This document shows positions 45,388-53,853 of a stretch of 61,295 nucleotides of DNA, one piece after another. The notes under the pieces are model-generated. The model did no database searches. It saw nothing but the letters and a program-made list of their open reading frames with translations, and had not been told where the DNA came from. Origin of the DNA: Synergistaceae bacterium (lineage in GTDB: Bacteria > Synergistota > Synergistia > Synergistales > Aminobacteriaceae); contig JAHDKT010000009.1 in NCBI GenBank assembly GCA_018436725.1, forward strand, positions 1 through 61,295, written 5' to 3'. Made by a program: the position numbers and the translations under genes. Position 1 is the first letter of the stretch. Each line of letters opens with the position of its first letter.

Positions 45388-45783
45388 ATGAAGATTCATC
45401 TGGACAAAACCCCGTACATCAGGAATTATCTCCAGGCCGGCTCTTCGGATGCTCCGACGGCGGCCGGTAATATCTCGCCCTCCCCGAAGATCGACTTCGG
45501 CGGCATGACGCGTCAGGAGCTGCGCGACTGGCTGAAGGAACAGCTCCGCACCGCTAAAATGACGTTTAAGGAGAGCTTTCCTTTCGTCGCCATGACCCTT
45601 GACGGCTCCTCCGCAGCAGGCCGTCCGGTCGACTGCTCCGCCGATACGGAAAAAATCGATTTCATCGCGAGGATTCGCCTCGATATCGAAGACGCTTTAG
45701 CGCACAACGACAAGGAAGCCGCCAAAAAACTGGAAGCCGCGCTGAACATCATGCTGCGCCATCAGGGAAATTCTTCCGTCTGA
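45388..45783 (+). CDS. Small protein of an unrecognised family (MTRQELRDW), copy 1
   Basis: 131 residues; AGGAG lies before the ATG. After a Ser/Pro-rich N-terminus of about 35 residues comes a domain shared with the protein at 52627: MTRQELRDWLKEQLRTAKM, TFKESFPFVAMTLDG, a Gly-x-Pro-Val-Asp motif, KIDFIARIRLDIEDAL and AAKKLEAALNIMLRHQG. There is no signal peptide or membrane helix; mostly helical. The two copies are similar across the whole domain, so it is a real family. I do not recognise it and assign no function. Confidence 0.8.
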   Translation: MKIHLDKTPYIRNYLQAGSSDAPTAAGNISPSPKIDFGGMTRQELRDWLKEQLRTAKMTFKESFPFVAMTLDGSSAAGRPVDCSADTEKIDFIARIRLDIEDALAHNDKEAAKKLEAALNIMLRHQGNSSV

Positions 45784-45915
45784 GGCGTTCCGAGGGCCGG
45801 GGTCGCTGTCTTCCGCTCGATTAAGTTCTTGTCCGCCGAGGGGGAGCGCGCCGTGGAAACCTCCCCGGCGTATTGTTCTATAACTTTAATAATCGCCATC
45901 GAAGGAGAGAACAAA

Positions 45916-46353
45916 ATGTCCGGAATGAAAGAAGAAGTCTGCGTTCGTTTAGTCAACGATAAAGTGCAATTTATCGGTGTTTCCCCAGCCAATCCCGAAC
46001 AGCCTCTTACGTTCGATTACGCGCCTCCGATGGGGGACGGCGCCGGGTTTAACGGGCTCGAACTGCTTCTCATGAGCCTGGCGGGCTGCAGCGCCACCGC
46101 CGTCGTCTATCTGCTGCGAAAAATGAGGAAGACCGTTTCCGGATTCGAAGTCCAAGCGCAAGGTATTCGAAAGGAGACGCATCCGATAAAATTCGAGAAG
46201 ATTTTTCTCCGTTTCATCCTGAAATCGCCGGACGCACAAGAAGAGGATATCCGGAAGGCCGTGCAGCTTACGGAGGAAACGTACTGCCCCGTATGGCAGA
46301 TGATAAAGAACAATGTCGACGTCGTACCGGAGTATACGATCATCGGGGGGTAG
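45916..46353 (+). CDS. OsmC-family protein
   Basis: 145 residues from ATG 45916 (GGAGA upstream). It carries the OsmC pattern with the first reactive cysteine in LLMSLAGCSATAVVYLL and the second in EETYCPVW, so a thiol-dependent (organic) hydroperoxide reductase activity is likely. First of three overlapping genes (OsmC, alpha/beta hydrolase, GNAT). Confidence 0.9.
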   Translation: MSGMKEEVCVRLVNDKVQFIGVSPANPEQPLTFDYAPPMGDGAGFNGLELLLMSLAGCSATAVVYLLRKMRKTVSGFEVQAQGIRKETHPIKFEKIFLRFILKSPDAQEEDIRKAVQLTEETYCPVWQMIKNNVDVVPEYTIIGG

Positions 46354-47089
46354 CGGCGGCATTCCGGCCGTCCTCTATGGCGAGCCCGCCGAAAAACTGT
46401 TCTTCTACGTCCACGGCAGGCACTCCCGGAAAGAAGAGGCGGAAGGGTTCGCGGAGGACGTCGTCCCCCTGGGGTACCAGGTCCTCGCTTTCGATCTGCC
46501 GGAACACGGCGAGCGGAAGGGGGAAAACTACCCCTGCACCGTCCAGAACGGCGTGTATGACCTGCGAACCGTGTACGAGGCGCTCAAGGGTTCGTTCCGC
46601 AGCGTCTCCCTGTTCGCATGCAGCCTCGGAGCATACTTCAGCCTGGTCGCCTACAGCGATGTCGCTTTTGAGAAGTGCCTCTTGCTTTCTCCGGTGCTCG
46701 ATATGGAACGCCTTATCCGGAACATGATGCGATGGGCGAATGTGGATGAAGCGCAATTGCGGAGAGAGCGGGAGATACCGACATCCTTCGGCGAGACGCT
46801 CTCCTGGGACTATTATGAATACGTGCGGGCGCGTCCGGTCGACCGCTGGAGCAGTCCGACCTCCATACTCTACGGAGAGAACGACAACCTGACGGAACGA
46901 TGCGTTCTTGACGCCTTCGCCCGAAAGTTCGCGTGCCGGGTGACGGTCATGAGCGGCGGCGAGCACTACTTCCGCACCGCCGAACAGCTCGCCTTTCTGA
47001 AGAACTGGATACGGGAGGAGCAGCGCCGCCGAATAGCGCGCCCTCATGGGAAAGAGCCGAGATGTTCGTCGACGGAGGCGAGACGATGA
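46313..47089 (+). CDS. Alpha/beta hydrolase
   Basis: 258 residues if it starts at ATG 46313, inside the end of the OsmC gene (41-base overlap, another frame). Oxyanion region FFYVHGRHSRKEEAEGF, nucleophile Ser in FACSLGAYFSL, acid residue near LYGENDNLT and His in SGGEHYFRT. It resembles small esterases or peptidase-like hydrolases; substrate unknown. The likely core begins at GIPAVLYGEPAEK, and the preceding residues look like OsmC DNA read in another frame, so the real start may be nearer 46360 at a non-standard codon. Its stop overlaps the next ATG. Confidence 0.82.
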   Translation: MSTSYRSIRSSGGSGGIPAVLYGEPAEKLFFYVHGRHSRKEEAEGFAEDVVPLGYQVLAFDLPEHGERKGENYPCTVQNGVYDLRTVYEALKGSFRSVSLFACSLGAYFSLVAYSDVAFEKCLLLSPVLDMERLIRNMMRWANVDEAQLRREREIPTSFGETLSWDYYEYVRARPVDRWSSPTSILYGENDNLTERCVLDAFARKFACRVTVMSGGEHYFRTAEQLAFLKNWIREEQRRRIARPHGKEPRCSSTEARR

Positions 47090-47571
47090 ATTTGCGTTGC
47101 GTGTATCTGAATCGTGTAACGGACGACTTCGTCGTTTTATCCACGGAACTTGACGACGAGTTGGCGGAGAAAAACGGCGCTCTTCAAGAGAGCTATTCGC
47201 AATACAACAAGCTCGACGGCATAGAAGACGTCGTGCTTTGCCTGAGCGATGGCCGAGCCGTCGGTTGCGCGTCGATGAAACGCTTCGATGACGACGCGTA
47301 CGAAGTCAAAAGAGTCTTCGTCAAGAAAGCGTACAGAGGCTACGGGGTTTCGAAGATGATGATGGAGAAGCTTGAAGAGGTCGCGCGCTCGAAAGGCGTC
47401 GGGGCGCTCGTGCTGGAAACGGGAAAATCCTTCATACCCGCGATCTCTCTCTATCGGAACCTTGCGTACTCCGTCGTCGAGAACTACGGTCAGTACAAGG
47501 GGATGGAAAGCAGCGTCTGTATGATGAAAAGGCTGACGCCGCTCCCCTCGGGCGAGACGAAGGCGCCGTGA
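47086..47571 (+). CDS. GNAT-family N-acetyltransferase
   Basis: 161 residues; the ATG overlaps the hydrolase stop (ATGA) and follows GGAGG. The acetyl-CoA site is VKRVFVKKAYRGYGVSKMMMEKLEEVARSKG (R-x-x-G-x-G/S), followed by LVLETGKSFIPAISLYRNLAYSVV. The substrate cannot be inferred. Third gene of the OsmC operon. Confidence 0.88.
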   Translation: MNLRCVYLNRVTDDFVVLSTELDDELAEKNGALQESYSQYNKLDGIEDVVLCLSDGRAVGCASMKRFDDDAYEVKRVFVKKAYRGYGVSKMMMEKLEEVARSKGVGALVLETGKSFIPAISLYRNLAYSVVENYGQYKGMESSVCMMKRLTPLPSGETKAP

Positions 47572-47819
47572 AGATCGCCTCCGCCCGCGTTATGTCAGGC
47601 TGGAGGAAGAATCGAGTCGACGTGATCGACCACCTAGGCATTCGCCGCGTCGACGGGTATACCTTACCGACATTGTAGCGATGGCTGAATTTTCTGACCT
47701 ATATCGAAGGGATATTCAGTTTTCGTCGCGATATGCTTGATGTTTTATACGGCGAGATGCACGGAACATAACGAGGAGATGTAGGCGACGGGCGCCGAAT
47801 CAAATCAGGGAGGAAAATC

Positions 47820-48701
47820 ATGAAAACGTATAGATACTACAAGCTCGACGCCTTCGTAAAGGGGAACTCCGAAGGAAACCCCGCCGCCTTTCTCGACCTC
47901 GGCAAGGAAATGCTCTCCGACGAGAGCATGCAGCGCATCGCGAAGGAGCACGCGGGCTTCGTGTCGGAAGTGGTGTACGCGCGGCGGAACGAACAACGGG
48001 AGATCGTTCTGACGTATTACTCCTCCGAGTGCGAAGTCGCCTTCTGCGGGCACGGAACGATAGCGACCATGTACGAGATCATCCGTCGCGACGACGCGCT
48101 GCGCGGCAAAGAGATCGTCGAAGTGGACACGCGAAAGAAGGGCAGGCTGAACATCTACAACCGCATCGACGAAGAGGACTGCATCTACATCTCCGCCCCG
48201 GACCCGCTCATGCTCGGGTGCGCGCTCTCCCGAGAGTCGATCGCCGAAGCCTTGGGTATCCGCGAAGAGGCAATTTCGACCGCCCTGCCCGTCGACGTCG
48301 TCGACGCCGGGTTGCGGACGCTGCTCGTGCCGATACGCACTCTGGAGCAGGAGGTGTCGATGTACCCCGACGAACAAAGCCTGAAAGCATTCTGCCTGCA
48401 CAACGACGTGGATATCGTGCTGGTCTTCTCGATGGAGAGCGCCGATCCAGAGTACTTCGCCCATACCCGCGTGTTCGCCCCGAAGTTCGGCTACCTGGAG
48501 GACCCCGCGACAGGCTCGGGGAACAGCGCGTTCGGCTGCTACCTGCTCAAGAACAACCAGTGGAACGGGGACGCCATCAGAATAGAGCAGGGCGGCGACA
48601 ACCGTATCTTCAACGAAGTCAAGCTACGGACGACGGACGGAAAGGTCCTGTTCGGCGGAAAAGCCGCGCTGAAAATCGAAGGCGTATATTTTTGCGGGTA
48701 A
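47820..48701 (+). CDS. PhzF-family isomerase/epimerase-like protein
   Basis: 293 residues; GGGAGG precedes the ATG. PhzF/DapF-like fold with the catalytic Glu region EHAGFVSEVVY, FCGHGT in the first half and EDPATGSGNSAFG in the second. The family isomerises small aromatic or cyclic acids; true phenazine genes are absent, so its substrate is open. Confidence 0.9.
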   Translation: MKTYRYYKLDAFVKGNSEGNPAAFLDLGKEMLSDESMQRIAKEHAGFVSEVVYARRNEQREIVLTYYSSECEVAFCGHGTIATMYEIIRRDDALRGKEIVEVDTRKKGRLNIYNRIDEEDCIYISAPDPLMLGCALSRESIAEALGIREEAISTALPVDVVDAGLRTLLVPIRTLEQEVSMYPDEQSLKAFCLHNDVDIVLVFSMESADPEYFAHTRVFAPKFGYLEDPATGSGNSAFGCYLLKNNQWNGDAIRIEQGGDNRIFNEVKLRTTDGKVLFGGKAALKIEGVYFCG

Positions 48702-48841
48702 ACAGGTTGTCAACCGCCAAAAACTGATTTCCTGCCCCTGGCGGGATCATGGCGCCACGCTTGACGGCAGAAGCTGGACTTGGCAGAAAGAAACAGTGTG
48801 CGCGGCTCCGGGTATCATACCGATGCTAAGGAGAGGACATT

Positions 48842-49510
48842 ATGAAGTACTCCGAGCAGTTGATTGTTGAAAGAGCGATCGCCGAATACACAAATGGCGC
48901 GGCGACGTTTCCTCTTGATAAGAATGAGTGTGTGCTTCTCGTAATCGATATGCAAGACGAGTTTGTAAAACCCGGGTGGACATCCTCATGGATTCCGGAA
49001 GCCACCCGACAAGTCCCGAAGATCAAGAAGGTTATTGAAGTATGCAGAGAACATGGCGTGCCGGTGATTTATACGGTCTTCAGCAAAACGCATGCGTACC
49101 TCGACAGACCCAAATACGGGCACCTAATGCCGAATAGATTCCCGGATTTAGGCTTAGACGAAAGCTGGTTCGTCGAAGGAGAAGTTTGGAAAGATCTCTC
49201 GCCGAAAGAGAACGAGGTAGTCATCCGCAAATGCTCATACGGGGCTTTCTACGACACGCCTTTAGAGACGATTTTAAAGAATTTGGAAAGAAACACGGTA
49301 ATTATTTCCGGAACGCTGACGAATTGTTGTTGCGGAACGACGGCGAGGCAAGGATATGAACGCGGATTTAAGGTAATCGTCGGTTCGGACATTACATCGA
49401 CATACACACAAGAGATGCAAGATGCTGAGTTGAGCACACTGCGATTTGCATTTGCCAGAGTGATGACATCGGAAGAGATTCTTCATGAGATAACACGCTG
49501 CGTCGAGTAA
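48842..49510 (+). CDS. Isochorismatase-family cysteine hydrolase
   Basis: 222 residues with GGAGA before the ATG. Catalytic triad of the family: Asp in VIDMQDEFV, Lys in VIRKCSYGAFYDT and Cys in LTNCCCGTTARQGYERG. Members hydrolyse amides such as nicotinamide or N-carbamoyl compounds, or isochorismate. Lower GC than its flanks, which may signal separate origin. Confidence 0.9.
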   Translation: MKYSEQLIVERAIAEYTNGAATFPLDKNECVLLVIDMQDEFVKPGWTSSWIPEATRQVPKIKKVIEVCREHGVPVIYTVFSKTHAYLDRPKYGHLMPNRFPDLGLDESWFVEGEVWKDLSPKENEVVIRKCSYGAFYDTPLETILKNLERNTVIISGTLTNCCCGTTARQGYERGFKVIVGSDITSTYTQEMQDAELSTLRFAFARVMTSEEILHEITRCVE

Positions 49511-49622
49511 CCCCGTCTATCGCTCGACCTTCTTGACTCGGCCGAGAGCCGCCGCCGGTGGATTGTCGGAAGTCGCGCCGAGTTTCTTCACGTGAAAACG
49601 GCATATTGAAAAAGGACAGGAG

Positions 49623-50374
49623 ATGATCTTTATAACGACGGCATGGATCGTGCTCATTGTGATGTCGGCAGTCCTCGCGATACTTATCTCCGCGCTGAGC
49701 GTGTACCGATGGACCAGGGGGAGCCGAATTCTGCACGCCAGACTGGAAGCAGCCCGCAGGCCCGTGCATCCTCTCCGCATCGAACTCGGAGAGATCGAGG
49801 GAATGCCAGTTCCTGTCAGAGCCTACTTCCGCGCCGCGCTCAAAGACGGGCGTGCCATTGTGACCGCAGTCCGCGTGCGGCACTATGGCATGATCGACAT
49901 AGGCGGGACGACGGAGCGATGGAGGCCCTTTTCTTCCTCCAAGCAGCGGGTCATCGTCCAACGTCCCGGCTTCGATTGGGATGCCCGGGTCAGGATGATA
50001 CCCGGCCTTGTTGTACGCGTACACGACGCGTACGTCGCCGGCGAGGGAATGCTTCATGCCGCGCTGGTCGGCCTGTTTACGGTCGCCGATCTCCGGGAGA
50101 CGCGCGATATCACCGAAGGCAAGCTGATCCGCTTCCATGCGGAGACCACATGGTGCCCGACGGCATGATCGAGAGAGTGCGTGCCGAGGCGCGGGGGTGC
50201 ACAGTGGGCAAAAAGAGCGTTCTTACCCCTTGGGAAGGACGTTTTTGAAACTACGCGGAGTGCGACAGAATGTGGATATCGCTGGACGCCGAGGTGTCGT
50301 GGCTGTTGCCCGAGGGCTTGCGGCCGTATTGGCGCGGTCGTATTACCGAGATCGCATACGAGTTTGCAGAATAA
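49623..50374 (+). pseudogene. Broken DUF6544/DUF6920-family gene
   Basis: The first 181 codons (49623-50168) are intact: membrane helix, then LGEIEGMPVPVRAYFRAAL, WRPFSSSKQRVIVQRPGFDWDARVRMIPGLVVRVHDAY and AETTWCPTA, where a TGA stops the frame. Normal members continue well beyond. The continuation is found in shifted frames: RVRAEARGCTVGKK to LTPWEGRF (to about 50246) and, after a lesion at a T-run, NYAECDRMWISLDAEVSWL then RPYWRGRITEIAYEFAE ending at TAA 50372-50374. A segment of roughly 50-60 codons seems to be missing after PTA. The family call is from memory of its motifs. Confidence 0.75.
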
Positions 50375-50488
50375 AACACCGTCCGCAAAAGGTTTTTATA
50401 GAGAAAATTCAGCATAGACAAGCATTCGCCGCGCAGCCTGTCCGGAGCTTCTGAAAGAGTTCGGAAAACGAGGAGGAGTAGAGCCGTC

Positions 50489-51256
50489 ATGAACAGTCTT
50501 ACCCCCCGCTTCTGGGAGATATTCTTCGAAGTCTTCGAAGACCTGCCGCGTCAGGGGCCCGGCAGCAAAACATGCGCCTCCGAAGCGCTCGCCCTGTGCC
50601 GCGGGCTGCCGGAATCCCCGGCGATCCTCGACCTGGGGTGCGGCGTCGGCGGGCAGACCATGTACCTCGCCGAACTCACCACCGGCGTCATCACGGCGAT
50701 CGACAGCCACGCGCCGAGCATCGACCGATTACGCTCGACCGTCGCGGAGCGCGGACTCTCGCATCGCGTCGTCGCCCTCGTCGGCGATATGGCCTCGCCG
50801 GGGCAGCCGACCGGAAGTTTCGACCTCGTCTGGTCCGAAGGCGCGCTCTACAGCATCGGCCTCCGGAACGCGCTGCGCGTCTGTCGCGATGCGCTCAAAC
50901 CCGGCGGCTACCTTGCGTTCACCGATTCGATCTGGCGCGAAGATAATCCGCCCGCCGAAGTGAAGGCCGCATTCGACCTCGAATACCCGACGATGGGACG
51001 GCTTGAAGACGACCTGGCCGCGCTGCGCGACTGCGGATTCGAGCCTGTCGGACACTTCCCCCTCCCCGACGAAGCGTGGTGGGACGACTTTTACACGCCG
51101 ATGGAGGCGCGCATCGCCGAGCTGCGAAAGAAGTACGCCGACGATCCGGAGGCCTCCGCCCTCCTCGACAAAGTCGCCGAAGAACCCGAGATGCACCGCC
51201 GCCACTCCGGCTATTACGCCTACGAATTCTTCGTCGCCCGCCGCCCCGCGCCGTGA
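50489..51256 (+). CDS. Class I SAM-dependent methyltransferase
   Basis: 255 residues (AGGAGGA upstream). SAM site ILDLGCGVGGQTMYLAEL, acidic residue in TAIDSH, motif VVALVGDMASPGQPTGSFDLVWSEGALYSIG, and the post-motif CRDALKPGGYLAFTDSIW. Resembles small-molecule methyltransferases near UbiE; substrate unknown. Followed after 63 bases by an AraC regulator. Confidence 0.9.
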   Translation: MNSLTPRFWEIFFEVFEDLPRQGPGSKTCASEALALCRGLPESPAILDLGCGVGGQTMYLAELTTGVITAIDSHAPSIDRLRSTVAERGLSHRVVALVGDMASPGQPTGSFDLVWSEGALYSIGLRNALRVCRDALKPGGYLAFTDSIWREDNPPAEVKAAFDLEYPTMGRLEDDLAALRDCGFEPVGHFPLPDEAWWDDFYTPMEARIAELRKKYADDPEASALLDKVAEEPEMHRRHSGYYAYEFFVARRPAP

Positions 51257-51319
51257 CCACGGCCGCGTATTCCCTCGGGATGAATCGGGTTCCGCGGATT
51301 TGAACGGAGGATTCGAACG

Positions 51320-52066
51320 ATGTATCCCATCGTCTGCGCATGGAGCATGCGGTTGTCGAAAGGAGAATATGTAGTCTGGCCGGACGGATGCAGAGATCTG
51401 ATAGTCGTCGTCTCCCGGGGACGGATTTCTCGTATGCTGTGCACTGGTCTGGACGCCGCCGTAAGGCGCGTCGTCCGCACGGAGGAAACCCTTTTTTTCG
51501 GTGTCCGCCTCGCTCCCGGGAGCGCGTTTCCGTGGGAAAAGGCCCCCGACACTATGCGCGCCGATCTGCCTCTCTCCCGATATCTCTCCTCGTACGGCGG
51601 GGACTGGAGTATGGAGACCGACGGTGAAACGGCGCTTCGTCGATTGGTCGAACTGACGGAGACGCTCGTTTCTCCCGTCGAGGAATGGGTTTCGGACTGC
51701 TTGATGGAGATCGGGAGCGGAGCGCCCTGCCGCATCGCTTCATTGAGCGAACGCACGGCGAGAAGAAGGCTTGTGCAAGCAACAGGAGCCCCGCCGAAAT
51801 TTTGGTCCGCTCTCGCCCGCGCGAGGAGGGCCGGTCTGGAGCTTGTGCGCTCCGAGGCCCCGCAGGCGCAGATCGCCGCCGATTGCGGTTTCTCGGATCA
51901 GGCGCACATGAGCCGGGAGATCCGGCGTTGGTTCGGCTGTGCTCCTGGGGGCTTGCGGGAGCACAGGGAGCGAGCTTTGGACCGGCTTGCCGCTCCCGAT
52001 GCTTTTAACGTCCGCTACTCTTCGACGATGAACTTCGCGAACTCCGGAGCGGGAGCGATAGGGTGA
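51320..52066 (+). CDS. AraC-family transcriptional regulator
   Basis: 248 residues. N-terminal DUF6597-like sensing part (VVWPDGCRDLIVVVSRGRIS, FFGVRLAPGSAFPW) and a C-terminal AraC double helix-turn-helix (LSERTARRRLVQATGAPPKFWSALARARRAG, AQIAADCGFSDQAHMSREIRRWFGCAPGGLRE). The last 17 codons overlap, tail to tail, the VOC gene on the other strand. It may control the neighbouring methyltransferase or VOC gene. Confidence 0.9.
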   Translation: MYPIVCAWSMRLSKGEYVVWPDGCRDLIVVVSRGRISRMLCTGLDAAVRRVVRTEETLFFGVRLAPGSAFPWEKAPDTMRADLPLSRYLSSYGGDWSMETDGETALRRLVELTETLVSPVEEWVSDCLMEIGSGAPCRIASLSERTARRRLVQATGAPPKFWSALARARRAGLELVRSEAPQAQIAADCGFSDQAHMSREIRRWFGCAPGGLREHRERALDRLAAPDAFNVRYSSTMNFANSGAGAIG

Positions 52067-52416
52067 TAGCAGTAGACCATCGCTCCGGAGGGATCGAGAA
52101 CCCCGAACCCTCTGTCGCCCCACGGGTGATCTTCCAGCGGCGTCGCTACTGGAACTCCCTCTTCCGTCAACTTTGCATGAAACTTGTCGGCGTCGTCCAC
52201 CAGAAGGTTCAAGAAGACGCCCCCTGCGAACCGGCTCATTCCATCTTGCGGTTCCATAAGGCAGAGTTCGGGGCCGGAAGTGGCCACCGAGAGACGAAGA
52301 ACGACGTACCAGCCGCAATCGAACGAAGGACGCGCGCCGAAGTGTTGCTCGTAGAACGCGCGCGTCTCCGTCAGTTTGGGTGTGACCAGCGTTGTGCTTG
52401 CCGAGAGAATGTTCAT
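52015..52416 (-). CDS. VOC (glyoxalase/bleomycin-resistance-like) protein
   Basis: 133 residues; AAGGAGGGC precedes the ATG. Paired beta-alpha-beta modules (STTLVTPKLTETRAFYEQHFGARP, FLNLLVDDADKFHAKLTEEGVPVATPLEDHPWGDRGFGVLDPSGAMVYCY). The substrate is unknown. The only minus-strand gene between 43 and 58 kb; it overlaps the AraC gene by 52 bases. Confidence 0.9.
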   Translation of the reverse strand: MNILSASTTLVTPKLTETRAFYEQHFGARPSFDCGWYVVLRLSVATSGPELCLMEPQDGMSRFAGGVFLNLLVDDADKFHAKLTEEGVPVATPLEDHPWGDRGFGVLDPSGAMVYCYHPIAPAPEFAKFIVEE

Positions 52417-52626
52417 GAATGCCCTCCTTGAGTTTCGAGATTATCGGGAAGACTGTACCGCATCCGAAGCCCGAGGTCTTGAAGATTTCGGCCAAGACGA
52501 CGGAGCGACGGAAGATGAAAGAAGCGCAACCCGACGGCCGATATACATATGGACTTGAACACGCGGCGCAAAAAAACGACGAGGGCCGATTTTCATCGCG
52601 CCCCATGAAGACGAAAGGAGTACTCC

Positions 52627-53049
52627 ATGAAGATTACCTCCGACGTTTCTTCCCTTTTCCCCGAGCATCGCTCTCGAACGACCGTTTCCGCTTCCTCCTC
52701 CCCGTTTTCCGATATCCTGACGGCGGTCGAAAAGAACGCCTCCGACTCCCGAAAGCCCGATTTCACTCGAATGACTCGGCAAGAGTTGCGCGATTGGGTC
52801 AACGAACAGATCCGCACCGGAAAGATGACCTTCGAGGAGAGCTGTCCGTTCGTCGGCATGACCTTGAAGTTCTGCTCCGCCACAGGCCAACCGGTCGATC
52901 CCGCTACGGACGCCGAGCGGGTCGATTTCATCGCCAAAACGCGCCTTGGCATCGAAGGAGCGCTCGCGCGCCACGACATCCGCGGCGCCCGGCAATTGGA
53001 GAGCGCTCTGGAGATCATGCTGCGAAACCAAGGAGGCGCCTCCGCCTGA
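52627..53049 (+). CDS. Small protein of an unrecognised family (MTRQELRDW), copy 2
   Basis: 140 residues; AAAGGAG precedes the ATG. Ser/Thr-rich N-terminus of about 45 residues, then MTRQELRDWVNEQIRTGKM, TFEESCPFVGMTLKF, the Gly-x-Pro-Val-Asp motif, VDFIAKTRLGIEGAL and ARQLESALEIMLRNQGG, matching copy 1 at 45388 in order and spacing. Both copies start MKI. Shared positions are Trp, Phe-Pro-Phe-Val-like and Asp-Phe-Ile-Ala. No function can be given. Confidence 0.8.
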   Translation: MKITSDVSSLFPEHRSRTTVSASSSPFSDILTAVEKNASDSRKPDFTRMTRQELRDWVNEQIRTGKMTFEESCPFVGMTLKFCSATGQPVDPATDAERVDFIAKTRLGIEGALARHDIRGARQLESALEIMLRNQGGASA

Positions 53050-53090
53050 GGCGAGTACGTCCTCGCGAAGAGAATCGAGGAGGTTCGCGC

Positions 53091-53729
53091 ATGAGCGAAC
53101 GAATGGAAACGCTTGAAGAGAAGGTAGCCCGCGTAGTGAGGGAGGAAATTGCCGTCGCCTCGTATGACCCCCGCTGGCCGGAGCTATTCGTGCGGGAGCG
53201 GCTGCATTTGCTCTCCTGCCTGCCGTCCGACTTGATCGAAAGAATCGAGCACTTCGGCAGCACCGCCGTTCCCGGCCTCTCCGCCAAGCCCATTGTGGAT
53301 ATTCTTGTCGGGGTGACCAGTCTTGACGAAACCAGGCGGAGCATTGCGCCGATTCTCGAAGCGCAGGGGTACGACTACTTTTGGAGGTCGTCGTGGGGAG
53401 ACGATGCGCCGCCCTTCTACGCATGGTTCATAAAACGCGACGAGGCCGGAAACAGAACGCACCACATCCACATGGTCGAGTCCTGGTTCGAGCATTGGGA
53501 CAGGCTGCTCTTTCGGGACTATCTCATCGAGCATCCCGATGTCGCTCGGGAATACGGAGAGCTGAAAATTCGGCTTTGCGGCGCGTACCCCGATGATCGC
53601 GTCGCCTACACGCATGCGAAGGGCGACTTCGTCCGACGAGTTACCGAAACAGCGAAACGCCGCTACCGGGAGGTTCGGCGGGCCGATACGGCGGACGCCG
53701 CTCAAGCGCGGCGTCGCGAGCATCCGTAA
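53091..53729 (+). CDS. GrpB-family (UPF0157) nucleotidyltransferase-fold protein
   Basis: 212 residues from ATG 53091, with AGGAGG seven bases upstream. Family pattern: VASYDPRWPELFVRERLHL, IEHFGSTAVPGLSAKPIVDILVGV (G-S plus D-x-hydrophobic, the nucleotidyltransferase active-site pattern), NRTHHIHMVE and LLFRDYLIEHPDVAREYGELK. Function of the family is poorly known. The N-terminal 20 residues are an extra charged helix. Confidence 0.9.
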   Translation: MSERMETLEEKVARVVREEIAVASYDPRWPELFVRERLHLLSCLPSDLIERIEHFGSTAVPGLSAKPIVDILVGVTSLDETRRSIAPILEAQGYDYFWRSSWGDDAPPFYAWFIKRDEAGNRTHHIHMVESWFEHWDRLLFRDYLIEHPDVAREYGELKIRLCGAYPDDRVAYTHAKGDFVRRVTETAKRRYREVRRADTADAAQARRREHP

Positions 53730-53826
53730 TGCGATCGAAGCTGCGCGACCGAACGATAGCCTTGTTTTCACCGTAAATTTTGTGTTATACGCCCGTATAT
53801 TCGTCGTAAAATATGTGCGTCGGGTG

Positions 53827-53832
53827 TATAAT
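53827..53832 (+). promoter_or_regulatory. -10 box of the AAA/DUF4143 gene
   Basis: TATAAT lies 22 bases before the start codon in an AT-rich gap after the GrpB gene, with no clear -35 box. The leader would be only about 15 bases. Confidence 0.4.
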
Positions 53833-53853
53833 CGCAATCGCGAGGTGATGACT

